Origin: an uncultured Flavobacteriales bacterium
GTDB taxonomy: Bacteria; Bacteroidota; Bacteroidia; Flavobacteriales_D; Parvicellaceae
Direction: 5' to 3'
Assembly: GCA_943787725.1 (NCBI GenBank)
Contig: CALSNM010000009.1
Span: forward strand, 1 to 64,000
Length of the DNA stretch: 64,000 bases
Shown here one piece after another: positions 55,438-64,000 of the stretch. Position 1 is the stretch's first letter. Each line of letters starts with the position of its first letter. Below the pieces are notes generated by a model. The model saw only the letters and a program-made list of their open reading frames with translations, was not told the origin of the DNA and did no database searches. A program made the translations under genes and the position numbers.

Positions 55438-55860
55438 TTATTTGATAGCAATTTTTTTCGCAAGCTTGCTCTCCTTGCTTATTGGAATTGAAATGGAAAG
55501 TATACCGTCTTTATAGTCACCTACTATTTTTTTCTCTTCCACGTTTTTTGGTAGGTTAAATGTTCTCTGGAATTTACCGTAAATAAATTCTCTTCTTACA
55601 TATTTACCTGCATCTTCGTTTTCCACTAGTTCTTTTTCGTTAGAAATAGATAGCTTATTGTTTTCCAACTCTATATTTAAATCCTCCTTTTTCATTCCAG
55701 GAACAGCCAGTTCGATAACAAAACCTGTTTCATGTTCTTTGACATTTACGGCAGGTATAGTGTGCTTATTATAATTTGTATCCAACTTATCTGTATTGGT
55801 GAAAAAATCATCGAATAACGAATTGATACTTGGTCTGTGGTTAAATTTTACTATTGACAT
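55438..55860 (-). CDS. Hsp20 / alpha-crystallin family small heat-shock protein
   Basis: MSIVKFNHRPSINSLFDDFFTN...VNVKEHETGFVIELAVPGMKKEDLNIELENNKLSISNEKE...RTFNLPKNVEEKKIVGDYKDGILSISIPI. Confidence 0.95.
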   Translation of the reverse strand: MSIVKFNHRPSINSLFDDFFTNTDKLDTNYNKHTIPAVNVKEHETGFVIELAVPGMKKEDLNIELENNKLSISNEKELVENEDAGKYVRREFIYGKFQRTFNLPKNVEEKKIVGDYKDGILSISIPISKESKLAKKIAIK

Positions 55861-55933
55861 AATTTTTTGTTTTTGATTTCTAATTAAATTTCGAAATCAC
55901 TAGTTCAAACTATATGCCGTTGCATTTTATTTT

Positions 55934-55950
55934 AAAAAGACTGTCTTTTT
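55934..55950. promoter_or_regulatory. Perfect inverted repeat upstream of hsp20 (possible operator)
   Basis: aaaaagac-t-gtcttttt, 8-1-8, about 75 nt upstream of the hsp20 start at 55860. Confidence 0.35.
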
Positions 55951-56011
55951 GTCTGTTTTTAGTCGTTTTGGCTTTCAGATACTGTCAATATTTCCGAAAT
56001 TAGCTTTGTTT

Positions 56012-57076
56012 TTAGTTTTTGATAAAAACACCACTCTTTCCGTTGACTGATATGATGTATGTTCCTTTGGTGAATTTAGACACGTTGATTGCATTAGTGT
56101 CAGCACTTATTTGTTTAGATAAAATTTGCTTTCCAACAGAGTCGGTAATTGTAATAAATCCGTTTTCTTCAATAAATAATATTTCATTTGAAGGGTTCGG
56201 ATAAAACTTAACCTTATTAATAGCTCTCTCCTCTATACTTAAACTTGCTGGGCAATAATTGCCATCTGGAGCATTTTGAGGCAACTTATAGGCTGGGTTA
56301 GTAATCAAAGCATAGCCTAATACATCGGTGGATTGAAGTAACGCCGGCGAACATGGCTCCCACTCATTGGCAATGCCATTGCAAGTAGGGGTGTCGTTTA
56401 ATATACCCATATTAGTGACTATCATCCAATATAAGTATTCAATTGCCATACACCCATAATCGCATGTTGCATCGTCATAGTGATACCAGGCAGAACTTGG
56501 GTAAGGGTTTGGAATACTTAAGAACTGACCTCCTCTTGCAACATCCATTGCAACCGATAAAAGAGAGGAATTAGGAGAGAAGTCAAATGCAGCCGGATAG
56601 ATATTTGCATGGCCAACACCATTAATGGTGTGCAAAACCTCTTCTACTGTAGCGTCTGAACCCCAATAACCTGGAGCAGTTGGATCCATTTCTGATTTCC
56701 ACAATACCGCTGACACGCCGCTCCCATTGTAATTATTAAAAAAGGCAAGCATAGCCGCGTTTTCATCCGCGGCAAACACAGGCATCATGGCTTCATTTGC
56801 AACAAGCTCCGCAAGCAAAGCTGGGTCATCAACAACACCGTCCTCATCGTTATCAATTAACTCTGCCCAGATTGCTGCGGCATGCAATACTTTTTCATCT
56901 GGAACGGTACTCTCTGCGTACACAGAGCAACCAAACACATCAACATATTTCGTAAACGAACTTAATGCAGGGTCGGACGAATTGGGGTTAGAGACAACCG
57001 TGAAACAAACGTTGTTTTGCGCGCTAGTTGTTGCAATTAATAATCCTAGAGCTACTAGGCTTGATAATTTTTTCAT
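56012..57076 (-). CDS. Exported protein of unknown function, T9SS type A-like C-terminus
   Basis: Likely start MKKLSSLVALGLLIATTSAQ at 57076; DVFGCSVYAESTVPDEKVLHAAAIWAELIDNDEDGVVDD; EEVLHTINGVGH; C-terminal FYPNPSNEILFIEENG...KGTYIISV. Confidence 0.7.
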   Translation of the reverse strand: MKKLSSLVALGLLIATTSAQNNVCFTVVSNPNSSDPALSSFTKYVDVFGCSVYAESTVPDEKVLHAAAIWAELIDNDEDGVVDDPALLAELVANEAMMPVFAADENAAMLAFFNNYNGSGVSAVLWKSEMDPTAPGYWGSDATVEEVLHTINGVGHANIYPAAFDFSPNSSLLSVAMDVARGGQFLSIPNPYPSSAWYHYDDATCDYGCMAIEYLYWMIVTNMGILNDTPTCNGIANEWEPCSPALLQSTDVLGYALITNPAYKLPQNAPDGNYCPASLSIEERAINKVKFYPNPSNEILFIEENGFITITDSVGKQILSKQISADTNAINVSKFTKGTYIISVNGKSGVFIKN

Positions 57077-57147
57077 GTGGACAAATGTTTTGTGTGGCCT
57101 ATGCAAATTAACGAAGGTATTTTTATTATCGTATGAGCATTAGGTAA

Positions 57148-60100
57148 TTAGTTTTTTATCAGTCTTTTAATTTGTTGTTTTTCACCATTACTAATTTTTA
57201 TAAAATAAATTCCACATTCCATTTCTCCCAAATCAACTTGAGTTTTTACTATATGTTCGCTACCTGAAATTAGATCGCTAGATATTTCCCGACCAGTAGC
57301 GTCTAGCACCGTTATGCTCATGCTTTTTCCAAAACCCTCTATTTCTATATTAAAAATTGTTTCGCTGGGGTTTGGAAAAATTTCAACCGAAGTATAGCTC
57401 TCAATTTCTTCTTCGCTTAAAGTATATCCAACCGTAAAGTAATGTGTAATATGCGTTCCAAAATCAGAGTCGAATTGGTCTAATTGAGGTCCACCAAGCA
57501 TTTTGGTTTTTATCGATCCATTACCATCACTATTTGCAAAAAAGCCTAAACCATCGCCGTCGGAGTCTAAAAACTCCATTTTGTAGCATCCAGAAGGCAA
57601 GCTTAACGTGTCTTTATATTGAGTCGAATTTGCAAAGTTAGTTCTTGAAAAAACCACATTTCCATTTTCATCATAAACGTATAGCTCATTTTCACTTGCC
57701 GCATTATTTGTGATTGTCCAAATATAAAAATCGGAAGGATATGTTTTTGGAGCTTCAAACTCCACGCTATAAATGTTGTCATAATCGTAATCGTCAGAAG
57801 TTCCGTTTGTGCTTACAATATCAATATTAAACCACTTGCAGTCTTGCGCTTCAAACCAAAACTCTTGACCCGATATGGGTAGCTCAACCTCTTCTGTTTC
57901 TCCAAAAGCCAAATTCCCAGTCCAATTGAAAGACTCGTGACCTCCGTTGCAAACCCAAAACTCTATCGTTGCACTCGTTAAATTAGCGCTTCCATTGTTT
58001 TTAATTACAATTTTAGGGTTATCGCAAATCGGATTTACTCTATTGTGATATTCCCAAATGTTGGGAGAAATCACATCATGAACAGTCGCATTATTTAAAA
58101 AATTAATGTCACCATAAGAAACAAGCTGAACAGTGGTTCGGTAATTTCCTTCCATTCCTCCGGCATCATATTCCATTCCATAATCAATCGAAGCAACTCC
58201 TCCGGGCGTGATGTAAGGTGTAATGTCATGGTTGTATGTATCGCCAAATGTTCCTGGACACCAACCGGCCCTGTCATAAATCCATGTTCCTCCTTGGGAA
58301 ATAACCGGATTATCGGCACATGTTTTCCAGTTTAACCACTGAAATTGTTGTGACCCATTAATGCTTAAATCGTGTAATTTAGGACAAAATTCTGCGCAAT
58401 TCTCAAAGCCTCCAAACCAGTGTCCTGTGGTTCTGGTCTTCACCGTATATTGAGTTGCTAAAGAATTTAATTGGACATCAACCGCTGGCATAGAAATGTC
58501 GTTAGCTATATTTGAATGCTGATAATCCCCTAGCCATATGGTTTCAAAATCAATAACATCCCTAGGCGGAGTTCCATGTATCATTACAAATTTAACATCT
58601 ATCAGCTCTTGTTGGTTTCCTGCAGAAAACTCAACAGTATCATGAAACAAAGGCATATAGTCAGTTACATCATAAACCCACCTGAACCCATTCGGGCCAA
58701 GACTTAGCCCTATTCCATAAGGAGTAACATAGTTTTGAATTTGATGAGTGGTTTGATTGTATGTGTTTACAAAATAACCATCGTAAGAAATGTAGTTTGA
58801 ATCTATAACAAAGCCATTATTCTCATAGGTGTATGAATACCCCGGTAACCACCCATAAGCAGTGTCAACCGCAGAAGAGGATATTCCAGTGATATTCATG
58901 TCAACCGAAGTCGTAGTTTCGACAATAGAAACTTGGTGGTGTTCTATAGAGTCAATGACTAAAATAGAGTCAAGGTGAGATGTGTAGTTTCCTTGTATAA
59001 AAGTGATATTTGGACGGTTTGTAGATTGTAAAACATTAGAACTTACCTCACACCCACCTTGCTGGCGCCAAGAAGGAAGCCCCATTAATTGAGCGTCATG
59101 TCCATTAATACTATAATCCACCGCTACAGACCCTCCTAAATCATTGAAATTATAAGCCGCCTGCAGGTTGGCTATATTTGGGTGGGTTGCATCTATAGAT
59201 TTATTCATCCAACCTTGAATCGTTGTTTGGTCAAGCGCAGCATTCCAAACCCTAAATTCATCGATATAGCCATCATATCTTCCTGAGTAGTCATTTTGTG
59301 CAGGCCCTCCGATTTTAAACTTTTCTATTCCTGCCATTGTTTTGGTTTTTCCTGTTCCAGACATAAAAATAGCGCCGTTTAAGTAAGCTGTCATGTTTCC
59401 TGTGGCTGCGTTCTTTGTAAGCGCCCAATGATTCCATTGACTCGCAAAATCAATTGTATTTGCCGCTTGATCAATTCTGTCATAGGAATTAGTTGAGCTA
59501 TTCCCTGCGTCCCAATAAACCCTGCTATTGCTCCAGGGAAGGTGAGAGTTAACGACTCGATAGCCATTAGCATCTTTTCCCTCAAAAATATACGAATTCA
59601 TCGGCATTACATTTGGGTCACCATAACACCAGAATGAAACCGTAATTTGATCGGAAATAGTTGAAAAGACTGCCGAAGGAACCTCGACGTAATCTCCACT
59701 TCCAAAGTCCAAATAACCATTTTCAGAAGCTGTTATTCCAGCATTAAATCCAGCTGCATCGCCAGTAATTGAAAAGTCGCTTCCGGCAGATGTATTGTCA
59801 AAACAAAACTCTACAGCTATATTGGAAGTACCATCCCATACAAACGGCGTGTGAAAGTTAAAATTCGAAGTTCCAACCGAAGTTATATTTGTGTTAATAT
59901 TATATACTTCTTGCAGGTTTGCTTCATAAGATGCAGGCGTTAGTTCATTAAGCGTAGTATGTTTTAAGCTTATCTTGAGGTTGTTGATGTTTGATCCTAA
60001 AGCTGTTACTTCAAGAGCAAGCTTATCAATAGAGCCCGCAACAATTCCTGCGGTAGTTAGTTCACTAGCAGTAAATATATATTGGGACTTTCCGGTTCTG

Positions 60101-60561
60101 TTAGCAGTATTCAGCACCTCAGTTAACGAAGCTGCCCCTACACCAACTACTCCACTTGTTTCAGATGTTGTTACATCATATACGGGAAAGTATTGGTATG
60201 ACTGATTGTAGTCATAAATTGGATTGCTAACATAAAAGATTGTATCAGGGTTTGTGTTCCCTAAATAATAATAGGGTGATCCAATATTTTCGTGCTGGTA
60301 TAAATTTGTATAGGTTGTATAATCCCATTCTCCACAGGCGTAGCCATCTTGAGTGGTTGCAGCATCACATTTAAGTGTGTAATACATTAATATTTTAGAA
60401 TACGTGTTTGTATCACTAGGAAAAACGTACCACCCTCTTCTTTTGGTAATATCGGAAAACTCAAGGGTTTGGACGACTGTGGTATCTCCTATATTTTGGG
60501 CATTAACGCAAGGTGCCATTGTGGCTATAAAAAGTAGGTTGATTAAAATTGTCTTTTTCAT
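57148..60561 (-). CDS. Peptide-N-glycosidase F-like protein with inserted LamG/concanavalin-like domain and T9SS type A sorting domain
   Basis: Likely start MKKTILINLLFIATMAPCVNAQ at 60561; ITKRRGWYVFPSDTNTYSKILMYYTLKC...ACGEWDYTTYTNLY; TGHWFGGFENCAEFCPKLHDLSINGSQQFQWLNWKTCADNPVISQGGTWIYDRAGWCPG; LamG-like YLDFGSGDYVEVPSAVFSTISDQITVSFWCYGD...GYIDEFRVWNAALDQTTI; C-terminal IFPNPSETIFNIEI. Confidence 0.82.
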   Translation of the reverse strand: MKKTILINLLFIATMAPCVNAQNIGDTTVVQTLEFSDITKRRGWYVFPSDTNTYSKILMYYTLKCDAATTQDGYACGEWDYTTYTNLYQHENIGSPYYYLGNTNPDTIFYVSNPIYDYNQSYQYFPVYDVTTSETSGVVGVGAASLTEVLNTANRTGKSQYIFTASELTTAGIVAGSIDKLALEVTALGSNINNLKISLKHTTLNELTPASYEANLQEVYNINTNITSVGTSNFNFHTPFVWDGTSNIAVEFCFDNTSAGSDFSITGDAAGFNAGITASENGYLDFGSGDYVEVPSAVFSTISDQITVSFWCYGDPNVMPMNSYIFEGKDANGYRVVNSHLPWSNSRVYWDAGNSSTNSYDRIDQAANTIDFASQWNHWALTKNAATGNMTAYLNGAIFMSGTGKTKTMAGIEKFKIGGPAQNDYSGRYDGYIDEFRVWNAALDQTTIQGWMNKSIDATHPNIANLQAAYNFNDLGGSVAVDYSINGHDAQLMGLPSWRQQGGCEVSSNVLQSTNRPNITFIQGNYTSHLDSILVIDSIEHHQVSIVETTTSVDMNITGISSSAVDTAYGWLPGYSYTYENNGFVIDSNYISYDGYFVNTYNQTTHQIQNYVTPYGIGLSLGPNGFRWVYDVTDYMPLFHDTVEFSAGNQQELIDVKFVMIHGTPPRDVIDFETIWLGDYQHSNIANDISMPAVDVQLNSLATQYTVKTRTTGHWFGGFENCAEFCPKLHDLSINGSQQFQWLNWKTCADNPVISQGGTWIYDRAGWCPGTFGDTYNHDITPYITPGGVASIDYGMEYDAGGMEGNYRTTVQLVSYGDINFLNNATVHDVISPNIWEYHNRVNPICDNPKIVIKNNGSANLTSATIEFWVCNGGHESFNWTGNLAFGETEEVELPISGQEFWFEAQDCKWFNIDIVSTNGTSDDYDYDNIYSVEFEAPKTYPSDFYIWTITNNAASENELYVYDENGNVVFSRTNFANSTQYKDTLSLPSGCYKMEFLDSDGDGLGFFANSDGNGSIKTKMLGGPQLDQFDSDFGTHITHYFTVGYTLSEEEIESYTSVEIFPNPSETIFNIEIEGFGKSMSITVLDATGREISSDLISGSEHIVKTQVDLGEMECGIYFIKISNGEKQQIKRLIKN

Positions 60562-60679
60562 ATCTGCATGATTCGGGTTATTTAGCACTAAGATAATGGT
60601 AACTGTCTTAAAAAAACGGCTGATTATCCCAAAGGTTTGAATTCCTACCTTAAAGGCTTATCAACTAGTTTCAAAAACT

Positions 60680-61357
60680 TCACTTTTTCTGACCTTCCAA
60701 AACAAGCACAAACTCTCCTTTCGGAGCCTTTTCTTGGAAATGAAGCAAAGCCTCAGATAGTGTTCCTCGGATGTTTTCCTCATAGATTTTTGTTAGTTCT
60801 CTTGTTACTGAACACTTTCGATCCGGTCCAAAAACCTCAACAAATTGCTCAAGAGCCTTAACAACTCTATACGGAGACTCATAAAAAACCATGGTTCGTG
60901 GCTCATCTTTCAGTGCTTCTAGTCGTTTTATTCTTCCCTTTTTATGAGGTAAAAAGCCTTCAAACAAGAACCGGTCACACGGAAGGCCAGAGTTTACTAA
61001 AGCAGGCACAAAAGCCGTCGCGCCAGGCAAAGTTTCAACATCAACAGCATTTTCAATGCAAGCTCTTACCAACAAGAAGCCCGGGTCCGAAATCGAAGGA
61101 GTGCCAGCATCACTTACCAAGGCAAAAACATTTTCTGTAGAAGAAAGGTCGCCCACTAATTGCTCCACAATTTTGTGTTCGTTATGCAAATGAAAGGAGC
61201 GTTGCGGCGTCTTTATGTTAAGATGTTTCAATAATTTTCCGCTTGTACGGGTGTCTTCAGCTAAAATTAAATTCGCTTCTTTTAAGGCGCGAATAGCACG
61301 AAGAGTTATATCTTCTAAATTCCCAATAGGGGTTGGCACAACAATTAGTTTTCCCAT
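60680..61357 (-). CDS. rsmI: 16S rRNA (cytidine(1402)-2'-O)-methyltransferase
   Basis: MGKLIVVPTPIGNLEDITLRAIRALKEANLILAEDTRTSGKLLKHLNI...LVSDAGTPSISDPGFLLVRACIE...LPGATAFVPALVNSGLPCDRFLFEGFLPHKKGR. Confidence 0.96.
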   Translation of the reverse strand: MGKLIVVPTPIGNLEDITLRAIRALKEANLILAEDTRTSGKLLKHLNIKTPQRSFHLHNEHKIVEQLVGDLSSTENVFALVSDAGTPSISDPGFLLVRACIENAVDVETLPGATAFVPALVNSGLPCDRFLFEGFLPHKKGRIKRLEALKDEPRTMVFYESPYRVVKALEQFVEVFGPDRKCSVTRELTKIYEENIRGTLSEALLHFQEKAPKGEFVLVLEGQKK

Positions 61358-61358
61358 T

Positions 61359-62117
61359 TTAAGATCTCGTTAGCACAATGTAGTCCTGTAATATAGTTTT
61401 TAAAAACGTGACTTTGTTATTTGGAATAGTTGTAATATTAAGCTTTTCACTAACTATTTTAGTTAGTTCCGTGATTAACTTTTTGTGTTGTTTGTTTGGG
61501 CGGCTTCTAAATCTATCAATTGAATTTTTGACTAACAACATATCTTCATCCGACAACTGCACTACTTGCGGATATTTTGTCTCATAATTCTCTTTGTTTT
61601 TTATTGTTAAAATATCTTTTATGCTGTATTGTGAAGTGGACTTAAGTTTTATGACACATGTGTTTGCAATAACATCTCCTAGGCGTTGCATTTTATCTGA
61701 TGATGAAGCCGACAAAGCCGCGATTGACCCAACAGAAAACAAAATATCTATTAACCTAAAAGACCACCTTAAAAACAGTTCACCCATTGAAGGGGTGCCG
61801 CCTGAAACTTTTACAACCCTAATTCCAAGTGCTATTTTACCTATAGATTGTCCTCCAAAAAAAGCCTCCATAATAAAAGAATAAAAAAAGACAGGAAGCA
61901 TAAACAAAGTAAAAGCTGTATAAATCACTTCACCCGAATCAAGCAATTTATTTGTGGCAAAGCCTGCAGCTAATGTGGTGAACAGAGTTGTACATATTGT
62001 GATGTAAAAAAACAATATTACTAGGTCCAATAGTAAAGCCAAAGCCCTACTTGATATTGGAGCTAGTTGATACTGAATGATAACGTTATGTGCAGTTACT
62101 ATCTCTGTGGTTTTCAT
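61359..62117 (-). CDS. RDD family membrane protein
   Basis: Likely start MKTTEIVTAHNVIIQYQLAPISSRALALLLDLVILFF at 62117; FGGQSIGKIALGIRVVKVSGGTPSMGELFLRWSFRLID; QRLGDVIANTCVI. Confidence 0.9.
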   Translation of the reverse strand: MKTTEIVTAHNVIIQYQLAPISSRALALLLDLVILFFYITICTTLFTTLAAGFATNKLLDSGEVIYTAFTLFMLPVFFYSFIMEAFFGGQSIGKIALGIRVVKVSGGTPSMGELFLRWSFRLIDILFSVGSIAALSASSSDKMQRLGDVIANTCVIKLKSTSQYSIKDILTIKNKENYETKYPQVVQLSDEDMLLVKNSIDRFRSRPNKQHKKLITELTKIVSEKLNITTIPNNKVTFLKTILQDYIVLTRS

Positions 62118-62268
62118 TTCTGAAGCTAAATATAGGAAGGAATACTTCTTAAAATAAAAAAAATGGGTTTTATCTATTTTCTTTAACTCTTCTTTTCTCA
62201 ATTTGAGAAGTCAATTTTAACCCTTACATTTAGGAGTTATTTAACACAAAACTCCTGAGTAAAGCTCC

Positions 62269-64000
62269 ATGAAGGAAACAGCTTTTATTAATCAGAATAA
62301 AAAAAAGTGGGCGAAATTCGAACGAATGTCCAAACAAAACCAGAGCGATCCGGATGAGCTGAGCGATTTGTTTATTGAAATAACAGATGATTTGGCTTAT
62401 GCTAGAACTCATTATTCCAAAAGGTCTGTAAAAGTTTATTTAAACTCGCTTGCGCAAAAATCATTTCAAGGGATTTATAAAAAAAACCGTACGTCTTTTA
62501 GTGTTTTTTTTCAGTTTTGGACAACCAGCCTTCCATTAGAAATGTTTAGAATCCGCAAGGCATTGCTTGCATCATTTATCGTTTTTTTTATCGGAATGCT
62601 GATAGGCATGGTTTCTACAATGGATGACCCCGATTTCTTGGGAGCAGTAATAGGTTACGAATATGTTCATATGACCGAGCAAAACATTGCCAACGGAGAA
62701 CCAATGAGTGTATACGGAAACAACGGAGGTGAAATGTATTCTTTTATTTCTATTGCTCAAAACAATTTAAGGGTAACTCTTATGGCTTTTGTTTTGGGAA
62801 TATTTTTTTCTGTGGGTTCTGCTGTGTATATGTTTTTTAATGGAATAATGGTTGGTGCTTTTCAATGGTTTTTTAAAGTAAGGGGTCTTTTGCTAACCTC
62901 TTTTTTAACTATTTGGGTACATGGCGCTTTCGAAATATCTGGGATAATAATTGCTGGCGCTGCGGGTATTACTCTTGGGAATGGTTTTATGTTTCCAGGA
63001 ACATTAACCCGAATGCAATCTTTATCGATTGCTGCAAAAAGAGGAGTGAAAGTGATTATTGGGTTATTCCCTGTCATTCTTTTTGCTGCTTTTATTGAGG
63101 GGTTCGCTTCGCGGCACACTGAGTGGCCAGACGCAATAAAGGGAGGAATCATCTTTTTAAGTTTTACTATTATGGTTTTCTATTTTGTTCTGTACCCTTA
63201 TATTGTGGCTAAAAAGCACCATTTCAATGAGAATGTATCTGAAAAACCAACTTTTGTTGAAAAGAAACCTTTTGAGTTATATAAAGTCCGTAATGTTGGC
63301 GGAATTTTTACAGATACGTTTGTCTTTTATAGAAAGTTTTTTCACTACTTCTCCAAAGTTTATTCATTCATTTTTCCTGCAACCATAACATATATTGTTT
63401 GGTTTTTTTATCAGTATCCTTATGGAGGTACAATTAATGACTGGTACGAAAATATGTCCATTGCTTTTGGTATTGGCAACAGTGCTTTTCGTTGGGAAAC
63501 TTTTAGTGTGCTTACTTTTCTTTTTTCTTTAAACGTCACAAGCGTCTTTTTTGCTTTTACAATAGCAAAAGGACAAGAAAAACCTAATAACCTTACAAAA
63601 GCTTTTTTAACATATATGTTAAAAAATGTTTGGAGGGTTGTTCCAATAGTTGGAGCAGCTCTGTTGTTAATGCAGGTCAATATTTGGATAATTTTTTTAG
63701 CCTGTTTTCTAATGCCATTTGCTCTATCTTTAAGTTTTCCTGGAGCTTTTGAAAACAGAAGGTTGTTTATGGGGATTGGACGCGGCCTTTTAATTGGAAA
63801 AAGGGGGTGGACTGCAGGCCTGGGTGTCTTTTTTATATTCTTGTTTATTCTGGGATTAATTTTCTTTTTTGCTTTTGGACCTGTGCAGGATTTAATAAAA
63901 ATGGTTTTGAATTGGTTCCTAATTTCAACAACGGATGACTATTTTCTAATAATGAACATTGTCGAAGCTTGTCTTTACATGTTAATAGCTCATTTCATAG
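62269..64000 (+). CDS. SpoIIM-family (stage II sporulation protein M-like) membrane protein, partial at right edge
   Basis: Manual translation from ATG 62269: MKETAFINQNKKKWAKFERMSKQ...ITDDLAYARTHYSKRSVKVYLNSLAQKSFQGIYKK...NNLRVTLMAFVLGIFFSVGSAVYMFFNGIMVGAFQWFF...WVHGAFEISGIIIAGAAGITLGNGFMFPGT. Open to the window end, so absent from the ORF track. Confidence 0.88.
   Translation, partial: MKETAFINQNKKKWAKFERMSKQNQSDPDELSDLFIEITDDLAYARTHYSKRSVKVYLNSLAQKSFQGIYKKNRTSFSVFFQFWTTSLPLEMFRIRKALLASFIVFFIGMLIGMVSTMDDPDFLGAVIGYEYVHMTEQNIANGEPMSVYGNNGGEMYSFISIAQNNLRVTLMAFVLGIFFSVGSAVYMFFNGIMVGAFQWFFKVRGLLLTSFLTIWVHGAFEISGIIIAGAAGITLGNGFMFPGTLTRMQSLSIAAKRGVKVIIGLFPVILFAAFIEGFASRHTEWPDAIKGGIIFLSFTIMVFYFVLYPYIVAKKHHFNENVSEKPTFVEKKPFELYKVRNVGGIFTDTFVFYRKFFHYFSKVYSFIFPATITYIVWFFYQYPYGGTINDWYENMSIAFGIGNSAFRWETFSVLTFLFSLNVTSVFFAFTIAKGQEKPNNLTKAFLTYMLKNVWRVVPIVGAALLLMQVNIWIIFLACFLMPFALSLSFPGAFENRRLFMGIGRGLLIGKRGWTAGLGVFFIFLFILGLIFFFAFGPVQDLIKMVLNWFLISTTDDYFLIMNIVEACLYMLIAHFI

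Noticed and set aside
62269-64000. Sporulation function from SpoIIM similarity
   Set aside because: SpoIIM-family proteins next to RDD genes are common in non-sporulating Bacteroidota; only family membership is supported.
1-64000. CRISPR arrays, tRNA/rRNA genes, transposases
   Set aside because: None seen by eye on either strand; the only strong direct repeats are the coding 758-bp units and paralogous gene segments.

Overview
AT-rich 64 kb chromosomal segment that reads as Bacteroidota, probably a marine Flavobacteriia/Cryomorphaceae-like lineage. The assignment rests on T9SS C-terminal sorting domains, SprB repeats, PorP/SprF, PKD/DUF2341, TANFOR-like and GEVED domains; I could not run a taxonomic search. 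About 13 genes look like type IX secretion (T9SS) cargo. Main blocks: (1) a partial choice-of-anchor-L protein at the left edge; (2) plus-strand T9SS cargo, including four tandem kelch-propeller paralogues followed by two small lipoproteins (one DUF4907-like), then a 2023-aa SprB-repeat protein with a gliding-motility-type C-terminus; (3) a very compact ~25 kb minus-strand gene array (about 45.1 kb down to 19.7 kb): outer-membrane beta-barrel, giant ~2750-aa TANFOR-like/beta-repeat protein, FN3 protein, three tandem Sec-signal-bearing phage-tail-collar (fibre-tip-like) paralogues, two giant PKD proteins, and PorP/SprF with a coiled-coil/SPOR-like extension. This array is my best candidate for an undescribed surface or appendage system; (4) leuS, more T9SS cargo (one with three near-identical 758-bp tandem repeats), Hsp20, a PNGase F-like protein, rsmI, RDD and SpoIIM-family genes. 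Many ORFs are split by single-base indels. leuS, normally essential, carries four of them, so most breaks are probably sequence or assembly errors. Domain names come from recognising sequence motifs by eye, without database searches.
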